NCBI RefSeq assembly: GCF_905115235.1
Contig: NC_051854.1
Span: 24,464,001-24,528,000, forward strand
Length of the DNA stretch: 64,000 nt
Source of the DNA: Hermetia illucens
Lineage: Eukaryota; Arthropoda; Insecta; Diptera; Stratiomyidae
Reading direction: 5' to 3'
The translations under genes were made by a program, and so were the position numbers. The notes beneath the pieces were generated by a model. That model was not told the DNA's origin, ran no database searches, and saw only the letters and a program-made list of their open reading frames with translations. Positions 1 through 11,546 of this stretch are shown here, piece by piece. Each line of letters opens with the position of its first letter. The stretch's first letter is position 1.

Positions 1-239
1 TTTCAACCTGCGTGCTTGTGTACCTATGTGCGTATAGAGAGGTTCAAATCTTGACCACTTAGACCAAAGTGGTACATTGTATTCCCCCAGTATTTCCGCT
101 AGGGATGTGTTGCTAACCTCTGCAACCGATGCACCAAAAATCTGACGCATTCATAGGCGGAGTATTCAAATAAAAATTGTTCTCTGGGTTTCACTTCTTC
201 GTTATACGTTTCATCTTTTATTACCCTTATGCCAAAAAT
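1..239. other. Unassigned edge sequence
   Basis: No coding signal recognised. Part of it (about 60-170) loosely resembles 24590-24720, with the same order of short words around a 'caccaaaaat' core, so both may be fragments of one dispersed repeat. The match is by eye and weak. Confidence 0.3.
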
Positions 240-3200
240 ATTGCTGAGATAGTGAGTTATGGCGGGTCAGAATGCTTATCGTGGTGGGGGGCCTGTAGTA
301 GTTTGCTACTATACTAAGGGTATCGAACAAAGGATTTAAATTCTCCAAGTGGTAAGAAATCACAGACTTCGAATCCACCCGCGACCATGAGCAATCATGT
401 CTATAGATAAATCTGTAGAAAGTATATTTTCCGACTCAGTGGGAAGCTTTCATTTAATGCCTACGGCGAAGCTAACCAGAAAAAAAGTACGGAAACGCTC
501 AACGTGGGAAAAACTGGAAATCCCACCACGCCGGCCCGTCCGCGGCACTAAAGCCCAAATCTTCCCGCAAACAGAATAGAAAAGCTGGGCAGAAGGGAAA
601 TTCGGCCGCTAACGGAAGAGGGACTACAGGCTGAATCCTGCCTGCCAGAACTTTCTCCTTCACCCTTACCGGGAGGAGAGGAAGAAAGGGAAGCTGGTTA
701 CGTGGACGCTACTGGTTTGACGCCGGCATATGGAAATGGATCCAAGCGGCCCTGACACCGTGAATCTGGAAAGACTCCAAGTCGGCGGCAGAAGAAGGCA
801 CTGTGAAGGAAGATGAAACACCTTGGGAATGAGGACATGGACGTGGCTGCACCACTAGGTGCTGTAATGTCGCGGGAAATCGGACGAAAGGAAGCGGATA
901 ATCTGGTGAAATCCACACTGGACACAGCAGACTCTTCTGTTAGCGGTACTGTGCGCAAGAAGCATAAAACCAACACATCTGTGGTGGACAACGCTTTATT
1001 GTGCTCCGCACAATAAGGTGTGAAGATTAGGACCGGTGTGCCGGTAGGTGATCAAATCGGCGAGAGAGATCTCAATGAAGTTGGTCTCTCCCATAGGAAT
1101 ACGGACACGAAGGCAGGAAAGAAGTGGACGTATGCGCAAGCAGCTGCCTCAGTTCTGACTGCTGCCGTGGGAATTTCCTCCGAGGATGGCAAAATGTCAG
1201 ACGGAGAATTTAACATCCTCCGGGAATGCCTGTGGAAATAAATGTTGAAGCCTGAAACGAAGCTAAGATTTAACAATCAAGATTTTCGTGATGGGCTCAT
1301 CCATTTGGAGTGCACTGATGAGGCTGCCTTAAAGTGGCTCCAGCAGGCAATCCCGGCTTTGAGTTCTGGCGGTCGGCTCAAGTTCACTATTGTGAACACT
1401 GAGCTGCGGTGACAGAACATGTCGGGTGTTGGTTACCGGCCCTCGAAGGAAGGCAGAGGACATCATCCGCACGCTAACTGAACAAAACCCGGGCATAGAC
1501 TTTGGACACTGGAGGGTAAAGTTCATGAATGCCAGGAATAACAAATCTATAAGGTAGGTTTCAGCTTGGTATCCGAACAGGACCAAAAGAATATGAATGT
1601 ACTCAGGGGATGTCACCATATGGTGCTCCACTTTTTCCTATATAGATTGAAATTCAATCATAACAGGAAACTGTAGAGCATCATCTTCATTTTAAGATCG
1701 AAGAACAATGATGGTCTTTGGCACACACAATAAAGAGCAAATTGCAGCATCTTCAGTGCGCTCTCCCACAATGGAGCCGAGCGCGGAGGATAGTGCATAC
1801 AGTGGCGGAACCCCCGTATAGAGGTTCGCACTGGTGAAGGGACTGTGAGTGAATCCTGAAGAAGTAGAAAGGAAAGGTAGAGAGGTGAACGGAACTGACT
1901 TGATGCCAGTTCAAGTGATCGAATCTATGCAAACGGGTCACCACAAATCAGTCAAGGTGCTAAGTGGAAAACAGACAAATGCTCTCCGAGATGAGATGAC
2001 ACCCTTCATGGATGAGGACATGGGAACTGCGGGACCTTCAAATGCGGCTTTTTTCAGACGTTCGGTCTAGTGGAAACCCCTTCACATGCAGACCGCGGCA
2101 TATGCTTTTAACTGTTTTCCATAACACATTAGGCTAAGTTTATGTCGAAAAACATAAAGATTGATCAAATTAACCTGTGGCATCCCAAAGCTTTCTCCTA
2201 TCTGCTATCAGCGAGGCTGGCAAAGCAGGCAATAAGCATGCGTTCGGTTTAATAGAATCTGTGGCATTGAATCAGTAAAGGGGCTAGGATTTTCTACGAC
2301 GAAAGCTCCATAACACCAAGAGCTTGTGTCCTGATGCAAGACGTTTAGAGACAGTTCTGTTTCCAGGACTTAGTAACGGTCATTGTACAATATCAGATTA
2401 ATAGCGAGAGGGAAAACATCATAGTTGCCTCCGCTTATTTACCCTCTGATTTTTTTATATCCTCCACCGACGCAAGAACTAAGGGATATGGTAACGTATG
2501 CAGAATCAAGTGATCTCGAACCGTTAATAGGTTGCGATGCGAATTCCCAACATATTTGCTGGGGCAGTAGCAAATGCAATCCAAGAGGAGAGAAGTTATT
2601 TGATTTCATCAATTCAGCTAAACGTAGGGTGTGCCCCTACGTTCATGGGACCGAGAAGAAGTGACCTGACCTAACAATCTGTACCTCAAAAGTGGCGAGT
2701 GCTAGATGATGTTTCACTGTCAGATCACCAATACCTAGAATTCAATGTAACTATTGCGGACGAACAATCTGTAACACAAGGGCGAAACTCTATGAAAGGG
2801 ATTGGACAAAATTCAATGAACTTCTTGGGAATAAAGTACAGCTTCATTGGCGACTAAGGACTCCTTTGGCGCTGGAAGACGGTTTGGAAACTCTGAACTG
2901 CACACTTTTAGAGTGCTATGAAGAGGCTTGTCTATTTCGGAAACGATTATTTGGTCGAACCGGGAACCGAAGGGATGAGTAGGTCAATTTAGACTCTCTT
3001 AAAAAACCCAACGCTACTTTCGCGAACTCCAGACTGGAATCAGTACAAACCTTCCTGTAAATAAACCATCCGGGAGAACTGGTGAGAGAAACGGTAGGGG
3101 GAGAGATGACGGTTCTTCCGACCCCCTCAACGCGCAAGTCCTGCAAGGGCAACTGGAACACTGCGAAAGCGGTTGTTACTTATTAAAAGATGAGAGCTGC

Positions 3201-4310
3201 CTTTGAACTTTTCAAAGCGCCTGGCATGGATAGCATCTATCCATCAAGGAAAATATGGAGCACTTAGGGCGATTGTTAAAAAAATATTTTCTTTGCATGC
3301 CTTGCTTTGGGCTTTGTCCTTTCCTGTTGGCAGAAGGTTAAGGTAGTCTTCATGTCGAAGCCTGGGAAAGATGACTATCCTTATCCAAAGAACTTCAGAC
3401 AGATCAACTCGACTTGATTCCTGCTGATAGGTTTGGAGAGACTGGTAGAGTGCCACATCCGTGGGAAGGCACTTAGGGCGAACCAATTTAATGAAAACCA
3501 ACATGTTTACCAGAGGGGAAAGTCTTGTGAGTCTACTCTTCATTAAAAGGCAGAGGAGGCTACTTTGAAAGATGAGTACGCGATGGAGGTGTTCATCGAC
3601 ATTGAAGGGGCGTTTGGCTGTGTGCCATTTCAAAAACTTTGTGATGCCACCAGAGTGCATGGTCTTGATGATAATTCAGTGGATCCATGCTATGCTACCG
3701 CAGAGACTGAAGTGGGTGTCGATCCCGACCTAAAAGCAGGAGCAACGAAAGGCTGCCCCCAAGGAGGTGTGCTTTCGCCACTTCTGTGGAGTATGCTGAT
3801 CCACTCACTACTATGCGAGGTGCAAAATTTGCCCATATATGTTAAAGCTTACGATAATAATGTGGCTGTGCTTGCTGTTCATCGGGATCTTGGACAAAAA
3901 AGTTTTCACCGTAAACTAGCCGCACTGCAAAGAACTGTGCGTCTGGGTATCAGCAGTGCCATGAGCACGACATCCGGCGCAGCTCTAAATACATTACCCA
4001 ATTTGTAGCCTATGGATATATTTATTCAAAGCTCATAGACTAATTCGATTTGATATATGTGGAAACAACGGATTTAGGGGGCATAGACCATTGGAAAAGT
4101 TACTGGGAGTACTGAATCCAGTTCTTACAGTGCCTTCCGATTCTCGTGTCCCCATACATTTGTTTGGTAGAAGATGCGAAGTTACTCTAAAGCGTAGAGA
4201 AAACTAGGAAGTCCCAAAGGAATTCTTAGCAGGATATAGGGAAGTCTACTTTCCGAAGCGTCAAAATTGGTTTTGACATTGGTTGCAAAGGAAAGGAGTG
4301 TGGGAGTTCA
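240..4310 (+). mobile_element. LOA-type LINE, copy A (ORF1 plus ORF2, decayed)
   Basis: Decayed non-LTR retrotransposon. Its ORF2 part (about 2100-4270) aligns in order with a second copy at 60930-63640. Order of parts: probable 5' UTR, ORF1 (about 390-2070), apurinic-type endonuclease (about 2380-2700, with GCDANSQHICWGSSKCNPRG), and reverse transcriptase (about 3200-4000, with motif A FIDIEGAFG and the block GCPQGGVLSPLLW). The catalytic YADD box reads YDNN at about 3850, so the enzyme is dead even apart from many stops and frame changes. The RNase H domain present in copy B cannot be followed here; similarity ends near 4270. I choose LOA over Jockey because copy B carries a C-terminal RNase H and ORF1 has a DUF4780-like domain; the clade name is inference. 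Confidence 0.85.
397..2070 (+). pseudogene. ORF1 of LOA-type LINE copy A
   Basis: Broken ORF1, the nucleic-acid-binding protein of the LINE. The start at 397 opens a basic N-terminus (LTRKKVRKRSTW). About 1140-1440 gives a block resembling the DUF4780 domain of insect LINE ORF1 proteins: a short lead ending ILRECLWK, then FRDGLIHLECTDEAALKWLQ and a following LKFTIVNTELR. Frame changes lie between these blocks. A last open stretch at 1849-2070 (MNPEEVERKGREVNG...) precedes ORF2. The same ORF1 block occurs near 20000-20330, supporting one family. Confidence 0.7.
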
Positions 4311-4890
4311 AAAAGGGTCAATTACTCCCTACCCGTTCTCTGAAACTAACCAACCAGAATATCTGAAAAGAAATATGGTGGCCCATACACATGATATCTA
4401 GGTCTCAAAATGGGTAATGCTTGTTAACAAAGCATTGTACCTCGTACTGCCAACCCTAAAAACTAACAAGTCAGAATACCGTAAGCGCCGACCTGTGCGG
4501 CTTATGGTATTCCCACTAAAAAGGTTTTGTGTTCATCCTGTATTTTCAAACTACAACTCCCATTACACTTTACGGAGCACATACAATATTTTGAGCTACC
4601 ACTCCTTTATGTTTCACCCAGTGACAGAAATAAGTCCAGTTTTGAAAAGTACTAATGACGCATGACCATATTTTGTGAAAAAAAATATTTACACCATCTT
4701 TTTAGACTTATGGGGAGTCCTCTTTGAAACCAGTACAAAGTAACGCCAACTGCTGTATGTAAAGGGATTCATAGGCCACACGTTCTCACTAAATTTCGTG
4801 ACAATAGTTTCAGTCGTTTCCGAATGAATCGGATGTGACCTCGTACAGACCTACGTCTTTTGGACACTATAGGGAATTTTCTAAAGCGAG
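4311..4890. other. Unassigned spacer between two LINE relics
   Basis: No protein domain recognised. Its last part (about 4760-4860) reads like the tail of a dispersed insect repeat: a 'ttcgtgacaatagtttcagtc' type sentence followed by 'gtttccgaatg'. A comparable phrase occurs near 7560-7600. Weak evidence. Confidence 0.3.
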
Positions 4891-4899
4891 TAATCTAGA

Positions 4900-5735
4900 A
4901 TAGATTACTCCCAGTTGTTGAGGGTCAGGGAGGCCTCTCAGATCGACAGTATCCCTGGCAGCGGTGATACCAAACATGGAAAGCCACGGTATTCTTCAGG
5001 TGGCTTATAGCTAGGGTAGTGAGTTCGATTCTGCTCTATGCAGCTCAATTTTGGGGAAAGGCATTGCAAGTTACATTTAATGCTAACAAATTGAGTGCGG
5101 TCTACAGAACAACAACCCTAGGGGTGTACTCCACCTTCACGACTGGTTCAGATGATGCAGCGTTTGTCATCTCGGGAATAATGCTGATTGGCATCTTGAC
5201 AGATGAGATGGCGAACATATGCAATGCGAAGCCAAACTCTCCCTTATCGCAGACGATAAATAAACGTGAATAAATGGCAAGAGCGTTGGAAACGATCAGA
5301 GAAGAGACAGTGGAATCAAAGACTGATCCCTGCCGTCAAAATATGGCTAGAGAGACGACACCGCGCAATTAACTATAATCTCACCCAGTTTCTCACGAGC
5401 ATGGTATCGCCAGTACCCCTATAGGTTTAAACTGGATACTTCACTCGATTGTCAAATGTAATGGAATCCCAGAATGCTCAGAACATGTATTCTTCGACTG
5501 TCCAAGACTTGTGGAAGAAAAGAAGAATCTAGAGGAGGCTTTAGGTAAGGTGCTGATACCAGAAAGTCTAATGCGGAAAACGCTAACATGTCAGGAGGAC
5601 TGGAGAGCCATCAACTCCATAGTCGCATCTATCCAGAGCAAATTGCGAAAGGCAGAGGAGATGAGAAAAGCCCGCTTACGTAGAGACGACAGGTGACGAA
5701 GCTTTTGGTACGACCTGTCAGGACACCGAGATGTG
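4900..5735 (+). mobile_element. R1-clade LINE, C-terminal RT fragment
   Basis: 5'-truncated R1-type ORF2 end. Reading + gives the conserved thumb block SSILLYAAQFWGKALQVTFN (5025-5085), then LSAVYRTTT, DDAAFVISGIMLIGILTDEM (5150-5210), and after a frame change CNGIPECSEHVFFDCPRLVE (5455-5520), the CCHC-like C-terminal zinc motif of R1 elements. The final open stretch (5511-5696) is a basic helix ending KARLRRDDR. Several stops interrupt it. R1 elements classically insert in 28S rDNA; nothing here is rDNA, so this is a dispersed R1-clade family. Confidence 0.8.
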
Positions 5736-8100
5736 AACGGTGAACCAGGCAGTAGAACAAAAAATCAGCCCATTCGAATGACGGGTCCTCTAGAAAATCT
5801 TGGGGCCAGTGACGGTGGAGAATGAGATACCACAAAAACTCCATATTCAGATTGAAAAGCAGTAGAGCATATGGTCCGCAGAAGAATTCCTAAATCCCGA
5901 AACAGATGGGAAGACTCAGTCGATAACGCAAGTTACACGCAGCTCTGCTTCCGCAATAAGAGGACGCATGTGGCAACCACATTGAACGATCAGTCATGTC
6001 GACTCAGTTTGAACTGATCAGCCAGAAATGAAGACCAAACTGATAATTTTTAAAGCATTTAATGACTAGTAGGTGCATATTAAAATCAATTAAACGTTTT
6101 ACAAAGGTTTTTAACAAAACGAGACAGACATGATTATTTGAGCACATTACAACGATATTTTCTATGGATTTACCGTACGCAAAAAGATACTGTGCAGCGA
6201 TTAATTGCTCTTCCACGGAATCCCTAATAGTCAACTTGTGAATTTGTCATAAATATTTTAGCACCGCGAATTGGCTAAGTAAATATCCAAAAAAAAATTG
6301 TACTCACCGCTTTTTGGAGATTGCCAAATCCTTGGTGTCTCATCGCTGTCTACACTGGACTTAGCCCACACAACACTCCTTTTTGGTGTAATATAAAAAG
6401 TTTTGATGTTATTTATTACGACCGAAATTTCACTCGCCAATCAAATTAGAAAAATAGTCCTTACCGAGATAGAAATGAAGGACAAGAAATAGGTAGCAGT
6501 TGGGGGCTTATGCGTGGACTAAGATCACTGAAATCAGATAATATCGAAAACGGGAAGGAGGCAGATGTTCATTGCACGTAAGCACTATCAGAAAGTCACT
6601 TTTATTTAAGAAAAGAAGGAATGTGTCATCCAAAAACAACCCGGGATTCTGGTTAAAACACTTATGGAATTTTATAGCACCTTCTTTACACATTGGCCAC
6701 AAATATTATACCGGCGAAGGTTTCTCGCGACTGCACTACTACCGAGTTACTGAACGAATGCTTTGGGGTTGTTTCGTTTCCAGGTCCATTTAGCAGAGAA
6801 TAATCCCGAAAAATAGTTAACTGATTTCCTGGCTAAGTAGTCAACGCTTGTATCAACATGCAATGTCGACACCTCGTGGGACAATGAAAGTTGTTTAGTA
6901 CAACAAACCAGTTTTTTATTATGGAAGACAGCAAACACCCAAAATGAGGAACAATTACTATTATACTTTCACTATTCACATATTTTAATTAATTAAATAT
7001 TCACTACTATTGTGTTATATTAATTATGAAATTTATTGATCAAAATTTAGAATCATTTAGGAAAGCTACACAGTAGAACTGATACCGAAATCGAATGATG
7101 CGCACGCGATGAAGACTAAAATTTGACGCATCCGAAGAGAACTGAGAGCTTGTAGAGTCAGGTTCTTCTAAGAAGTGCTAGTGGCATCCAAGTAGCTCCC
7201 AACTTGTTGCAAACTTATATTGGGCGAATTTTTCTAACAGACTATAAAAACCATGCTAAATTTAAAATGCAAATTCTGATAGTGAAATCAATAACCTAAT
7301 TAGGGTTAAACTATTACCTGAAACCCCTTCAACAAACGCTGTAACCATAACTTAAGTTCTGTTTTTTCTAATATTGAATTACATGCTTTTCAAAAATATG
7401 TTAAGTTGCTTGAACTAATCTTCAAAAAGTCTTCAGTTGCGAAGTTTCTGAGAATACCTCTCGGCGCACTTCTTGACCCTCACTCTCCTGCTTTGCAACT
7501 GACACTAATTTTAAGACTTGTTTCGTCAAGCATTCAATACCAAATTATTTCTTCCTGCCCACCAAATGTTATTTCAGGTAGCCGTTTCCGAAAAAGGAGC
7601 CTGGGACAGACAAACAGACAGACAGATAGAATAGGCTACAGAATAGAAGCGGGTAGGTAGTTGCCGCTCTGAATAATTCCCCCTCCCCTCCCCCCGGCAG
7701 GCTCAGATCTTTACATACATCCCGTAGTATTCACAAAGGACAGTAATTCTCCCACCTTTTAGGTCCTTCAAGATTGGTTTACATAGTGTACGTAGCCTGG
7801 CTCTAACTAGAGCTTCTCTCCAGATTCCTCTCTGTTATAGCCGGACCAAATTCTCCTTGACTTGGGGCAGATGATTTGCCTTACCATCTGAAGATAGGAC
7901 TGCTAGGTAGTGTGAGTAGAATCAGCTCCTGATACTCGCCAGCGGACCTAGACTGTGCACACCCGGAAACTATGAAGAGCAGAGCCCCGCATGACCATTC
8001 CGTCAGCCCGCTCATTCTCTTGCCTCAACCATCGACAAGCTTCCAGTATCGTCAGTATTTCCGCTTGGAATTTCCTGAGAATTCTTGGAGACCATCCAAG
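5736..8100. other. Non-coding, unassigned
   Basis: AT-rich sequence in which I recognise no gene and no LINE domain. The short open frames (for example 6004-6234 and 6508-6702 on the minus strand) have no family-like motif. The only structure noted is the repeat tail at 7500-7640, listed separately. Confidence 0.5.
7500..7640 (+). repeat. Dispersed repeat tail ending in (CAGA)n-like run
   Basis: A 'gtagccgtttccgaaaaagg' phrase is followed by 'gacagacaaacagacagaca'. This combination is familiar as the end of dispersed insect repeats. A similar arrangement, reversed in order, is seen near 29855-29920 ('cccgtctgtctgcc' then 'cgaaacggctg'). Family not identified. Confidence 0.4.
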
Positions 8101-8169
8101 TCGACTAAGCTGTATGTAAAAGAAAAAAACTTCGAACCGACTCCACAGCCTAGCTCGTTAGTGAAAAAT

Positions 8170-8823
8170 ACTGTGTCATAACGTCATAGGTAAGCGCGCT
8201 TAGATTTGCAGAAGGACATCCTCTCCATAATCGTCGTTAAGTGAATGCGGAGGACGCAGATTGGTCTAAAGACCTTCGTGCACTCATGGTCGCGCCCGAC
8301 CGTTTTCAGTCTCCAAGAGTGTTGCACGCATCTTAAAAAATAAATTTCGGCCAGCCATGGCACAACCCTGTCTTGCTACTTCTGTAGCATGACTAGAATT
8401 ATGCGAAATAGACCTGGAAATTTACGTTTGGAGAAGCTGTTTATAGCCCATCTGATTTTATCCTCGATAATTACCAATTTGATAACCCACATGAATGGAG
8501 CTGCACACCCTCCAGCTACGCTCTGACTAACAGTTTTTTCTCGTTCTATTTCGTTGATATTGGATCCGTGCCAAAGCGTGCACTTTACATTGACGTCACA
8601 GCCTATCAAAAGATTTACCTCTCTGCTGCATTCGTCATTGGACGTCAAATATTGTAATTCTTCTGGGGAATATGATCAAACGGTCGTGAGCCATGTAAGC
8701 CGAAGAGATATATATATTCTCCGTTCCCGCCTGCTCCAGTTTCTGCACCCGGGCCCAGAAAAGCGCGTCGACTCTTCTTGGTGAGGACACATGCTCAAGG
8801 TGCGTCCCGATCAGTGTCCTCAT
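8170..8823 (-). mobile_element. LOA/Jockey-group LINE fragment (endonuclease plus start of RT)
   Basis: Read on the minus strand, 8823-8560 gives an endonuclease with the block LLIGCDVNVKCTLWHGSNIN (compare GCDANAHHTVWGSTNIN in this LINE group). After a join, 8460-8390 gives IRWAINSFSKRKFPGLFRII, resembling the N-terminal RT block 'I-SF-P-KSPGPDGI-P'. The middle of ORF2 is missing, so this is an internally deleted relic. It is distinct from the copies at 240-4310 and 60710-64000. Confidence 0.65.
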
Positions 8824-8829
8824 CCCGTA

Positions 8830-9430
8830 GAATATTTACTTTGGAGTCCTTTGACGATTCGGCGTTCTCTTATCTAGGGCGAAAGAAGACCAGCAGATTG
8901 GCTGAGGCTGATTTATCTGCGATACAGTCAACATGATCTGTTTATGTTAGCATAAACACTGGGACACACCTCCATCGGCATGGTGGTTCAAGAGTGGAAT
9001 ATGCTTCAGCGTTGTAGGCACGGTATATTACGATCAAAAATTGGGAAATGCACTCTAATTTACCACCAACAGTTCTGCTACAAAATGCTACCCTCACTCA
9101 CCTCCACGTCAAAACCGTAGGACAATGCATCTGCAACTAACGAGAGAGGGTGCCGACGAGTTCCTTGCGCCAGTAAACAAGGTGTTAAGTCATGCCTGGC
9201 TGCATGTATAAAAGACTATGGGAAGGTCACCCTGGAAATAAACCTAAGGCGTAAGCTCACAACGGAGCTTTAATGAACCCCGTACGTCACTGAACGTGAA
9301 TATGGAAGGAAGTAATTTCCATAAGCTTGTTGAGCACATTAGGAAGTCAAGATGTTGGAGGACGGAAAAAGTGGTTCCATTTATCAACCAATGAGGGATG
9401 CAATTGAGAGTATTAGAGGTCTCTATAAAT
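8830..9430. other. Unassigned spacer
   Basis: No domain recognised on either strand. The minus open frame at 9244-9573 looks like a shadow of the following + strand LINE. Confidence 0.35.
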
Positions 9431-10869
9431 TGACGCAGATTGAATGGCGTGACGAGAAGGTTAAAGAAACGTCTCCCTCCGGACAACCCCTGGATTAAAC
9501 GCTTCCGTGGTAAAGAGCTAGGATATGTGGAGTGGAGACTCCTCGGACTCAGAACGCAAGCAAATAATGACACAGAAGCCGCGAATAGAGAATGCAGATG
9601 TTACAAACCTGAAACGGGTGGACGATAGAGGAGTAGCTTAGAAAAAAGTTACCAAAAACGGACAGCGAAGAAGAGTAAAGAACTCAAAAAGCAGAGGCCC
9701 AGCGCTGCTTTTATTAAAAAAAGAGGGGAAATGTTGTATGAGGATATACTACGCAGCGTCAAAACTGATCCCAAATTGAAAGGAAGGAGCAAAATTGTGT
9801 CCAAAACTAGGAGAACTTAAAATGGGGATCTATTGCTTAAACTTAGCGAAACAGGAGAAAAATCAGCTGAGTTCCGAAGGACCATCGGGGAAGCCTTGGA
9901 CATACAAGCAGAGGTTAGAACCCTAGCCCATCGTATTACGATCGAATGTAAATACATCGATGAAAGGGGGACATAATCACCACTATTCGCTTCGAGTTCC
10001 AAATCAGGGAAGCAGTAACCTTAGAGATGGTATCTTAGCGAAAAGCGAACGGTGGCTTGTCCTTCGAGCAAAAAGCGCGAAGAAGCTTTTGAAAGCAGGA
10101 AAAATAAAAGTTGGTTGGAATATCTGTCGTATCCGGGAACAGGCGAGTATTACAAAGTGTTCCAAACGTCTGGAATTTTGACACTGCCAAACATTGTAAA
10201 AATGAGGAAGATCGTTCCAAGCTATGCAGGAGATGCGGAGGTGAAGGCCATATAGCGAAAACTGAGAGAGAAGAACATCATGTATATTCTGTAGACGCTA
10301 GCCACATTACTGGTAGTAAATATCTTGAGGAGGGCCCTGAATACTCCGAAATCAACACGAAGGTGATACAGATGAACCCCCCCCCCCCCCCGCAAGGCGG
10401 CTTAGGATCTCCTGGCACAAACAATAGTAGACGAGAGAGCGGACGTGGTTCTAATCAGCGAACCATACAAAATACCAGATAATAATGCATTCAGGAGAAG
10501 AGTAAGCAGGCATACGGGGAGCAAGCATTCGTAGAAATGGAAGAGCGATTAGAGGGTTTTGCCTGGGCTAAAATAAACGGCATCAACCTTTACAGCTTCT
10601 ATGCAAGACCTAGTTGGACAATAGAAAAATTCCAGACAATGGTAGACAATGTGGCGACTGACCCAAACACTAGGGGACCACTAGTTATCGACGGTGACTT
10701 CAACGCGTGGGAAGCAGAGTGGGAGCGCAAGCATACTAAAATCAGAGTTCGAAAGCTACTGGAAACTTTGCGCCTTTGGAATTAGGAATCTTCTGGTGGA
10801 GCGCATGTTTCAGTCAGAAAACAAATGTCAGGAATGACAGCATAATTGCTAACCCGCCCCGTAATATCT

Positions 10870-11437
10870 AGCGACAACTCCACGGGATGAACAGTTGAAG
10901 GATACACGCGTGTGATTTAGTACGTTATCGCGGACTTATGTCCGTGAGTCGTGCACGTCAGCGGTTTCTGCTGATGCCTTTAGAAAATTCTACAACCTGG
11001 TTTACCAAAAAAACACCTCCGTCGGCAGTTTGCCGCTAGCGGAATTATTATCCGCCAGCACCGCACATGTCGCTGACGGATTTTGTTTCGTGCCCCGTCG
11101 GCCGACTGTTGTTGTTGTTTCCCTATTACTTTTAAGGTGAAAACTACTAGTCCATCTACCACCTCACTCTTGGAAGTCCTTGCTGTGGCTTTCAGAACAA
11201 CGTTGCTACGACTGGCATTGACTGGCTTCGAAGGCTACTGTCTCCGCACTAGATGCCAGCAGCTCGTCCTGCGACGATGCGGTCCGGTCCTGCATACTTT
11301 TCGCCCATCCGAAGACAGTTTCCAGCAGCCGCCACTGGGAGGTCGTATGAGGACTTATCGAGTCATGTTATCGTCACCTGAAGCATAATCAGGCCAGACC
11401 GTCATAACGTCAGGTAATTGATTTGATTTGTAGACAT
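10870..11437. other. Unassigned block inside the R1 relic
   Basis: Lies where the middle of the R1 RT should be but carries no RT motif. It is more GC-rich than its surroundings and open in several frames (+ 11083-11388, - 10980-11162), none with a known domain. It may be a separate insertion or badly decayed sequence. Confidence 0.35.
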
Positions 11438-11546
11438 AGATTATTTAAACAAAGGGCCAAATGGCGAAGCCGATCACGACGAGCTGACCCCGCTTGTGAA
11501 CGGGACAAAGGCTGAAGAAAAAGAAGAAGATTATTTAAACAAAGGG
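11438..11546 (+). mobile_element. 5'-truncated LINE tail with perfect 19-bp target duplication
   Basis: A 71-bp insert (11457-11527) is flanked by identical copies of agattatttaaacaaaggg at 11438-11456 and 11528-11546. The insert reads AKWRSRSRRADPACERDKG then stop and a gaagaaaaagaagaag tail, the C-terminal end of the RTE-like reverse transcriptase also seen at 33600-33675. It is a target-primed insertion that copied only the last ~70 nt. Perfect duplications suggest a fairly recent event. Confidence 0.9.

Noticed and set aside
7600-7640. A short tandem array that might be a CRISPR or satellite
   Set aside because: Only a (CAGA)n-like run of about 30 bp at the end of a dispersed repeat; no spacers.
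10377-10391. C- and G-runs (also near 13120, 16855 and 63465) as regulatory G-quadruplex sites
   Set aside because: Single uninterrupted runs inside decayed LINEs or spacers; more likely slippage or assembly artefacts than quadruplex motifs.
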